Shown here in pieces: positions 58,004 through 64,000 of a stretch of DNA of 64,000 nucleotides (within the stretch, counting starts at the first letter, position 1; each line of letters starts with the position of its first letter). Origin of the DNA: Legionella beliardensis. GTDB taxonomy: Bacteria > Pseudomonadota > Gammaproteobacteria > Legionellales > Legionellaceae. Location of the stretch: the NCBI RefSeq assembly GCF_900452395.1, contig NZ_UGNV01000001.1, positions 2,009,501 through 2,073,500 on the forward strand, given 5' to 3'. Position numbers and translations under genes: made by a program. The notes beneath the pieces were generated by a model that was not told the origin of the DNA, did no database searches, and saw only the letters and a program-made list of their open reading frames with translations.

Positions 58004-59449
58004 ATGCTAGATTCGCTGCAATCAATCGTTGATGCCTTAAAAAATAAAAAAATATCCAGCGTCGAATTAATTAATCACTATATTAAACGCATTCAGGCTC
58101 ATAAAGAATTAAATGCTTTTATTTCATTAAATGAAGACTATGCTCTAATCCAAGCCAAAGAAGCGGATCAATTAATACAGGCGGGGCATGCGAAGCAATT
58201 AACTGGCATTCCTATTGCTCATAAAGATATCTTTTGTACCCATCAGCTACCCACGACCTGTGGCTCTAAAATGCTAGCTAATTTCCAATCACCCTATCAA
58301 GCAACCATTGTAAATCGCCTGCAACAAGCAGGTGCCATTACCTTAGGCAAAACCAATATGGATGAGTTTGCTATGGGTTCGAGTAATGAAAACAGCTACT
58401 TTGGCCCTGTTAAAAATCCATGGGATATCGATTGTGTACCCGGTGGTTCTTCAGGCGGCTCGGCGGCTGCGGTTGCGGCCAGTTTAATTCCTTTTGCCAC
58501 CGGCTCAGATACGGGCGGTTCGATTAGGCAACCGGCTGCTTTTTGTGGTATTTCTGGCATAAAACCAACGTATGGCTTAGCCTCACGATTTGGCATGGTT
58601 GCTTTTGCTTCAAGCCTCGATCAAGCAGGCCCCATGGCGCGCTCTGCCGAAGATTTAGCCTTAATTTTGCAAATTATGGCAGGCTTTGATAGCAACGACT
58701 CCACATCCATAGATAAGCCCATACCTAATTACACAGCGACCTTAACTAATTCATTAAAGAATTTAAAAATTGGCTTACCTGCTTGTTTTTTGCAAAATGA
58801 AATGGATACGGCTATTCAAGATGCCCTACAAAAAGCGATTAAACTCTTAGAGCAAGCAGGCGCTATTATTATTCCGCTAGAATTATCCTTACAACCACAG
58901 TGGGTTCCATGTTATTACGTAATTGCTTGTGCTGAGGCTTCTGCCAACTTAGCTCGTTATGATGGACTTCGTTTTGGGCATCGCAGTACTAAAGCGGCAA
59001 CATTACAAGAGCTAATCACTCAGTCTCGCACTGAAGGATTTGGCACTGAAGTAAAACGTCGAATTCTTACTGGAACTTACGTGCTTTCTTCAGGCTATTA
59101 TGATGCTTATTACCTACAAGCACTTAAAACTAGAAGACTCATTCAACAAGAATTGTTAAGCACGTTAGAACAAGTCGATGTCATTTTAGGGCCAACTACT
59201 CCAACTTGTGCATTTAAGTTAGGCCACTCAGCCGCCGATCCGATACAAAATTATTTAGCAGATGTGTTTACCGTCGCTGCTAATCTCGCCGGCCTCCCAG
59301 CACTTTCCATCCCTGTAGGCTTTAAAGCAAACTTGCCTATTGGTATGCAATTAATGGGAAAACATTTTAGTGAAGCCTTGCTACTTAATGTAGCGCATCA
59401 ATATCAACAAATGACTCATTGGCATTTAGCTAAACCAACTGGAATATAA
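58004..59449 (+). CDS. gatA: aspartyl/glutamyl-tRNA amidotransferase subunit A
   Basis: 481 residues from the ATG at 58004. Amidase that supplies ammonia from glutamine for transamidation of mischarged Glu-tRNA(Gln) or Asp-tRNA(Asn). The Ser-cisSer-Lys triad lies in IPIAHKDIF (Lys), [13 protein letters not shown] (cis-Ser) and [17 protein letters not shown] (nucleophile Ser). The longer open frame starting at 57935 inside gatC is not supported. Confidence 0.97.
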   Translation: MLDSLQSIVDALKNKKISSVELINHYIKRIQAHKELNAFISLNEDYALIQAKEADQLIQAGHAKQLTGIPIAHKDIFCTHQLPTTCGSKMLANFQSPYQATIVNRLQQAGAITLGKTNMDEFAMGSSNENSYFGPVKNPWDIDCVPGGSSGGSAAAVAASLIPFATGSDTGGSIRQPAAFCGISGIKPTYGLASRFGMVAFASSLDQAGPMARSAEDLALILQIMAGFDSNDSTSIDKPIPNYTATLTNSLKNLKIGLPACFLQNEMDTAIQDALQKAIKLLEQAGAIIIPLELSLQPQWVPCYYVIACAEASANLARYDGLRFGHRSTKAATLQELITQSRTEGFGTEVKRRILTGTYVLSSGYYDAYYLQALKTRRLIQQELLSTLEQVDVILGPTTPTCAFKLGHSAADPIQNYLADVFTVAANLAGLPALSIPVGFKANLPIGMQLMGKHFSEALLLNVAHQYQQMTHWHLAKPTGI

Positions 59450-59452
59450 GTT

Positions 59453-60895
59453 ATGACATGGGATACAGTAATTGGCCTTGAAGTGCACGCACAATTAAAA
59501 ACTAAATCCAAATTATTTTCAGGTGCCTCGACCACATTTGGTGCAACCCCTAACTCACAAACATCATTAATTGATGCAGGCTTGCCTGGTGTTTTGCCCG
59601 TGTTAAATAAACAAGCGGTCCTTATGGCGATTCAATTTGGTTTGGCAATAAAAGCCACTATTAATGATTTATCCTATTTCGAACGCAAAAATTATTTCTA
59701 TCCTGATTTACCTAAAGGGTATCAAATTAGCCAATTTCAAAAGCCTATCATTAGCGATGGGCAATTAACCATTGAAGTTGGCCCAGAAGATTATAAAACC
59801 ATCACGATTGCAAGAGCTCATTTAGAAGAAGATGCAGGAAAATCACTCCACGAATTGCATCAAGACTTTACCGGAATTGATTTAAATCGCGCTGGCACGC
59901 CTTTGCTTGAAATCGTAACAACACCTTGTATTTACTCAGCTCACGAGGCAATTAGTTATTTAAAAACCCTGCACCAATTAGTTCGTTTCCTAGATATTTG
60001 TGATGGTAACATGCAAGAAGGCTCGTTTCGTTGTGATGTTAATATTTCCATTAAGCCTGCGGGTTCAGATAAATTAGGCGTACGTACAGAATTAAAAAAT
60101 CTAAATTCATTTCGGTTTATTGAAAAAGCCATTGCCTTTGAGCAACACCGCCAACAAGAGCTTTTAGAAACAGGGCAACCCCTTTTACAAGAAACCCGCG
60201 CCTTTTGCCATATTACGGAAACAACACGCGCGCTACGCAGCAAAGAAAATGAATTTGACTATCGCTATTTTCCTGATCCAGATTTACTGCCTATTGCAAT
60301 TAGCGCAGAAGAGATTAAAACAGTTAAAAGCCAGCTGCCGCCCTTACCTGAAGAAATCAAAGAATCACTCCTTGTAGAAGCTATCTATTCAACAGAAGAC
60401 ATTCAATTTTTACTATCAAGCCCTAGCACTTATCATTTTTTCTGCGCGGTAAAAAAACACAGTCAAGCAGATGGTAAAACCATTAGCAATTGGTTAAAAA
60501 CTACCTATACTGCGGCTTTAAATGAAAGCAATACAACATTTGAAAACCCACCTATTTCAGCACAATTATTAGGCGAACTATTAACCCTTATTAAAGACAA
60601 AACTATTTCAAACGCGATTGCTAAACAAATTTTTAGTAAGCTTTTAGCGGGTGAACATACTATTCAAGACATTATAGCGCGTGAAGGCTATAACCAACTA
60701 AGTGATCAAACCCATATTGAGCAATTAATTAAAGAATTAACCCAGCAATACCCGCAGCAAGCAGAAGATTATCGTAGTGGTAAAGAAAAAATCCTAGCGT
60801 TTTTTGTTGGCCAAATAATGAAACAAACTAAAGGAAAGGCAAATCCCGAAGAAGTGAATAAGCTACTTAAACAGCATTTATTAGGCACGCCTTGA
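59453..60895 (+). CDS. gatB: aspartyl/glutamyl-tRNA amidotransferase subunit B
   Basis: 480 residues. The kinase-like core begins GLEVHAQLKTKSKLFSG and has YPDLPKGYQISQFQKP and RAHLEEDAGKSLHE; the C-terminal YqeY-like tail (about 400-480) binds tRNA. Phosphorylates and amidates the tRNA-bound carboxylate. Begins 3 bp after gatA; last gene of gatCAB. Confidence 0.97.
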   Translation: MTWDTVIGLEVHAQLKTKSKLFSGASTTFGATPNSQTSLIDAGLPGVLPVLNKQAVLMAIQFGLAIKATINDLSYFERKNYFYPDLPKGYQISQFQKPIISDGQLTIEVGPEDYKTITIARAHLEEDAGKSLHELHQDFTGIDLNRAGTPLLEIVTTPCIYSAHEAISYLKTLHQLVRFLDICDGNMQEGSFRCDVNISIKPAGSDKLGVRTELKNLNSFRFIEKAIAFEQHRQQELLETGQPLLQETRAFCHITETTRALRSKENEFDYRYFPDPDLLPIAISAEEIKTVKSQLPPLPEEIKESLLVEAIYSTEDIQFLLSSPSTYHFFCAVKKHSQADGKTISNWLKTTYTAALNESNTTFENPPISAQLLGELLTLIKDKTISNAIAKQIFSKLLAGEHTIQDIIAREGYNQLSDQTHIEQLIKELTQQYPQQAEDYRSGKEKILAFFVGQIMKQTKGKANPEEVNKLLKQHLLGTP

Positions 60896-61011
60896 TAATA
60901 AGGCAACTCATCTTCATAACAAGTTTATAGAAAAGCAAAGTGCGTATTGTAATGCTTCTTTGCTTATTATAAAGTCGCTGAATTTTTATAAGGGTAATTC
61001 AAGGAGTTAAA

Positions 61012-61422
61012 ATGAAGAGAGACAGCAGTTTCTTTGAGGTTGTAGTGGAAGGGTTTGCCGCACTTTCTGAGAAAAATGCCATTAGCATATTTTGCAGAAA
61101 CTCAGAAACTTTAAAAACCATGCAAAAAGATTCATTAGCAGTAGGAGCATCTAGTCGTAACCAGAATTTTATTCAGGCAATAAAAGAGGCCAACACATTT
61201 TCTGACATGCTTCCACTTATTGATAACTTTCATCCTAGTAGAGAAAAAGAATCTGTGGCGATTCAGGCGGTAATCAAAACAGTATTGTTTTTTGGTAGTT
61301 ATGTTAATAGCGACATTGATTTTATTTATCACTTGCCAGCCTTAAAAAAGGAAATTATCAATTACGCAGTTGAGCATGGCTATGAAATAAATTATCAGCG
61401 AGATAACTCTTATACCGTGTAG
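61012..61422 (+). CDS. unknown 136-residue protein
   Basis: AAGGAGTTAAA stands before the ATG, supporting translation. The protein is largely helical, without signal peptide or membrane segment; no motif was recognised. It lies between gatB and a repeat element. The C-terminal KKEIINYAVEHGYEINYQ is helix-turn-like. Function cannot be assigned. Confidence 0.6.
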   Translation: MKRDSSFFEVVVEGFAALSEKNAISIFCRNSETLKTMQKDSLAVGASSRNQNFIQAIKEANTFSDMLPLIDNFHPSREKESVAIQAVIKTVLFFGSYVNSDIDFIYHLPALKKEIINYAVEHGYEINYQRDNSYTV

Positions 61423-61488
61423 CTAAGGCTATAAGCTTCGAAACCCAAACTTAAATAAGATTATAAAATTCATCATATAAATCTAATA

Positions 61489-61697
61489 AGCAAGTGTAGG
61501 TCGGGCGCTTCGCCCGACACTTCTTTCCGGTGTAGCATAGTTATGTTACTTATCTAACCGATTGGCCCTTTTCAAGCATTCATCGATTTATTTGAAAAGG
61601 TCTTATTCATCCTTATTAGACTTATGAAGAACACTCCCATTCGCTTGAGTTTGGAGAAAAATGAGATGTCGGGCGAAGCGCCCGACCTATACTTGCT
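61489..61697. repeat. 209-bp element with 31-bp terminal inverted repeats
   Basis: AGCAAGTGTAGGTCGGGCGC... at 61489-61519 is repeated inverted at 61667-61697, 31 bp with one mismatch; each end contains a GTCGGGCG-CTT-CGCCCGAC palindrome. The interior holds a CCTTTTCAA/TTGAAAAGG pair and no open frame. AAATCTAA also recurs, inverted, just outside both ends. It looks like a non-autonomous mobile element; gap 61423-61727 has nothing else. Confidence 0.8.
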
Positions 61698-61727
61698 CAC
61701 GCTCTGTTAGATTTTATAGCTTATTTA

Positions 61728-62396
61728 TTAGCTAGGTCTCGGCGTTTCTTGGGTTGACTGCATATCAGATTCATTTGCTAACCTAGCTTCATTTTCCAAA
61801 TGAGCAAAAAATGCCCTAAACATTGTTGATGTTATTTCTGCTATTTGCTCTTGTGGATTAGGAGAAGACATAATGGCAAGCGGTATTGAAATCATAAAAG
61901 AGAAATTGGACACAAGTCCTTCATCTTCTTGCTGAACTTGATTATTTCCAGAATGTTGTTGCACAGAAATGGGCCTAAAAAATAAATGAATATTTTGAGA
62001 TGCATGAGAAAATTCATCTCGCACTACTTCATTTGCCCAATTATCAACCAATTCTTCCTTAATAGAAGGATTAAATTGTACGGGAGATATTTTATCAGGA
62101 TCAAATCCAAAAAGTGTTATCACTTGCTCTTTGGTTATTGATTGAGTAGTTAATTTACCCTCTTGAAAAAGAACATCATTATCTGTCTGATCAAGCAACG
62201 ACTTTATATTAATAGGCCAATAGGCTGTGGCATGCGTAGTTGGATCGCTAGGTAATTTATCCAGCCCTGATGAAATGGCTTTAATACTAAATTTTTCATC
62301 ACTTAGTTTAACTAAGTAAGCTAAAGTATTTTCATCCAAATCAATATCTTGTTGCATAATAGGATCGAAATAGTTTGACATAATAGTATCCACCAT
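61728..62396 (-). CDS. unknown protein with acidic/Ser-Thr C-terminus
   Basis: 222 residues, or 217 from Met6 (62381), which is preceded by GGTGG. No domain recognised; mostly soluble, with a hydrophobic stretch near 165-180 (SFMISIPLAIM). The last 30 residues are rich in Glu, Ser, Thr and Gln and end ENEARLANESDMQSTQETPRPS-like, a composition common at Dot/Icm effector C-termini. That is only suggestive. Monocistronic, next to the inverted-repeat element. Confidence 0.55.
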   Translation of the reverse strand: MVDTIMSNYFDPIMQQDIDLDENTLAYLVKLSDEKFSIKAISSGLDKLPSDPTTHATAYWPINIKSLLDQTDNDVLFQEGKLTTQSITKEQVITLFGFDPDKISPVQFNPSIKEELVDNWANEVVRDEFSHASQNIHLFFRPISVQQHSGNNQVQQEDEGLVSNFSFMISIPLAIMSSPNPQEQIAEITSTMFRAFFAHLENEARLANESDMQSTQETPRPS

Positions 62397-62713
62397 TTTT
62401 ATTTAAGGTAAAAGAACGCTATATGATCATATGGATTTTTTCAATACTAAGAATATATTATTTAATCAAATGAAAGTAATAAGTTAGTTGGTAATTATGA
62501 TTTCTATTTATCGAATGTTTAGAAAGGATGTCTAACAGAGCAATCATTAAAACTTTTGGCTAATTATATTTTAAGCTTATTTAAATTTTTCAACATAACG
62601 AATAAAACAATAAACAAAAACATGACTAATATATGTATAAATTGCTTAGTGCTATTGATTCTTTGATGTTAATCAGTTGATATTTTACACGTCACCTTGT
62701 TTAAGGATAACAA
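62397..62713. other. AT-rich gene-free divergent region
   Basis: The gap between the unknown minus-strand gene and the DUF423 gene. No gene, repeat or clear promoter was recognised; it must carry promoters for both directions. Confidence 0.5.
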
Positions 62714-63115
62714 ATGTCTCATTCTACTTCTCAATTGAGAGTGTTTAAATTTTTTATGTTAATAGGTTCATTTTCTGCAATGACGGCCACAATTTTAGGT
62801 GCTTTTGCAGCCCATGCTTTAAAGACACAATTTAGCGACTACCAAATGCAAATTTTTCAAACAGGTATTTTTTATCAGTTTATCCATAGTTTTGCTTTAT
62901 TGTTTGTTGGAATAATTCTTTGGCAATTTAATATAAGAGCCCTGCAAATATCAGGGTGGTTGTTTATTATTGGGATTCTGCTCTTTTCAGGAAGCTTATA
63001 TTTAATGAGTTTGATACAAGTAAAATCAATTGGACTAGTTACGCCATTTGGAGGAGCTTGCTTTATTATTGGCTGGCTATTACTAACTATTGGAATATAC
63101 AAGCTCAATTCATAA
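62714..63115 (+). CDS. DUF423-family membrane protein
   Basis: 133 residues with four membrane helices (about 11-31, 52-70, 78-97 and 105-128). TATILGAFAAHALK and FQTGIFYQFIHSFALL, then FSGSLYLMSL and TPFGGACFIIGW, are DUF423 signatures. Function unknown. AAGGATAAC precedes the ATG. Transcribed alone. Confidence 0.9.
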   Translation: MSHSTSQLRVFKFFMLIGSFSAMTATILGAFAAHALKTQFSDYQMQIFQTGIFYQFIHSFALLFVGIILWQFNIRALQISGWLFIIGILLFSGSLYLMSLIQVKSIGLVTPFGGACFIIGWLLLTIGIYKLNS

Positions 63116-63219
63116 AGAGAGTTAAGAGAAAAGTACTACACTATTCGCGGATTTAGCAAGCTAATGCAATCGTTCTTTCTTCGTCATTGGTATTTTTATT
63201 AAGCCACGTTCCCAGGTAG

Positions 63220-63540
63220 TTAACATGCCTTTCTCAACTCTACAATATAATTTAAATGCTGACTTCTTAATTGATCCTGAATTAGTAATTCCAATAAAGC
63301 TTCAATTGAATAACCTCAAGCATCAGAAACTTTCTTAGCAAAGCTAATTCCAATATCTTTTCTATTGCGCTCAACATCGCTTAGAAATTGTTTTGAAACA
63401 CTAATTTTTTTAGCTAACTCTACTTGAGTAATTTCATCGCTTAAACGTAAAGAGCGTATAAGTCCGCCAAAGGTCATGGTGTCCCATATATCTTTTGTTG
63501 CCGCAAGTGCATCAACAGCTTGGGGGTTTCTAGTAGTCAT
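63220..63540 (-). pseudogene. HigA-type XRE antitoxin, broken by TGA
   Basis: The frame reads 74 residues (TFGGLIRSLRLSDEITQVELAKKISVSKQFLSDVERNRK, a complete helix-turn-helix) to a TGA at 63316-63318. It then continues in the same frame as GYSIEALLELLIQDQLRSQHLNYIVELRKAC to 63220, matching the C-terminal half of HigA antitoxins (usual form DALGYS), so a single substitution probably made the stop. Its ATG overlaps the end of the higB relic. Confidence 0.8.
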
Positions 63541-63810
63541 GTGGTGTTACCTCCATTACCTCAATAAATTCGATTGTGCCATCTTTCTTAAGAATATAAA
63601 TTGCACCCTTGTTTATTTAGCCGGATTGAACGTTGACCTGCACGCTCTCCTTTTAATGGTTCATCATGCCAACCAGGACTCTTTCTTGTTTCCATAAGCC
63701 CCTATTTTATTAATAGCTACTCGCCATGCTCAAAATTTTTCTTGTAAATGTTTAGGCTTACGTTTTAAATCTTTAAGAGCTTGCTTTGTTATTAGAACCT
63801 CGGTAATCAC
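63530..63810 (-). pseudogene. HigB/RelE-type toxin relic
   Basis: Frames on the minus strand show VLITKQALKDLKRKPKHLQEKF, then a TGA, then AWRVAINKIG, a frame change to SPGWHDEPLKGERAGQRSIRLNKQ, and another change to AIYILKKDGTIEFIEVMEVTPHDY. These are in order the parts of a HigB-like toxin, so at least one stop and two frameshifts inactivated it. It lies upstream of the antitoxin relic with an overlap, the usual higBA layout. Confidence 0.78.
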
Positions 63811-64000
63811 AACTAACTCGTTTTATTTTAAATAGTACACCTAACTAAGTGCACTTTTAAGTTAGGCCTAATAAAAATTTATAAACTAATCCTATTGCGC
63901 TGCATTTGAGTTACATCCTACCTCTATGAATTTTTTTGTAACTTCTTAAGAATTTTAATAAAATTTTTTGCGTTATTGATGGCATGGCCCTCGCGGTCAT

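Noticed and set aside
61012-61422. Assigning a function to the 136-residue protein
   Set aside because: No motif supports any family; left as unknown.

Overview
The window is AT-rich, gene-dense gammaproteobacterial chromosome that fits Legionella or a close relative. The arguments are a legiolysin-type 4-hydroxyphenylpyruvate dioxygenase in an operon with a leucine/phenylalanine-type dehydrogenase, an O-methyltransferase, a fumarylacetoacetase-family hydrolase and maleylacetoacetate isomerase; a broken eukaryotic-like protein kinase; many short palindromic dispersed repeats; and gammaproteobacterial housekeeping blocks (rpsB-tsf-pyrH-frr, map-glnD, guaB-guaA-tadA, minDE, gatCAB). No rRNA, tRNA, CRISPR array, complete insertion sequence or prophage is visible. 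The species assignment is an inference, not a search result.

Layout. 0-8.5 kb: a secreted TIM-barrel-like protein, a BLUF blue-light sensor, and divergent from it a three-gene RND efflux operon followed by a WGR-like protein. 8.5-15 kb: repeats, a Cys-Cys lipoprotein, an alpha/beta hydrolase, an M14 carboxypeptidase, ugpB-ugpQ and a SIMPL-like protein. 15.3-20.3 kb: aromatic amino-acid catabolism. 20.4-20.6 kb: a strong foldback repeat. 20.7-26.7 kb: an atypical arginine succinyltransferase (AST) operon that begins with an M20 peptidase and ends with a spermidine-synthase-like protein. 26.7-27 kb: composite repeats. 27-38 kb: translation and nucleotide genes (frr, pyrH, tsf, rpsB; Spy-like protein; map, glnD; tadA, guaA, guaB). 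38.2-42.7 kb: ugpA-ugpE-ugpC with a DUF1189 protein and a hydrolase, 24 kb from ugpB. 42.9-48.7 kb: fadE and a large zinc-ribbon/class III cyclase/AAA/TPR regulator. 48.9-52.3 kb: minE-minD, panD, a cupin-like secreted protein, a 48-residue CC lipoprotein, repeats and a mini 2H phosphoesterase. 52.4-53.9 kb: kinase pseudogene. 54-61 kb: ClC antiporter, fused anthranilate synthase trpE(G), gatCAB. 61-64 kb: small unknown genes, a repeat element with terminal inverted repeats, a DUF423 protein and a decayed higB-higA toxin-antitoxin pair at the right edge.

How the genes work together. The tyrosine operon covers 4-hydroxyphenylpyruvate to homogentisate and the two steps after ring opening, but homogentisate dioxygenase is not in the window. 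The AST operon provides AstA, AstD and AstB; AstC and AstE are absent here and an M20 hydrolase sits at the head of the operon. UgpB/UgpQ and UgpAEC together make a glycerol-3-phosphate/glycerophosphodiester uptake and hydrolysis system encoded at two sites. The most notable items for follow-up are the BLUF/RND divergent pair with a palindromic operator candidate, the structured rpsB leader, the AST variant, the cyclase/ATPase regulator, the duplicated-lobe kinase relic, and several foldback elements.
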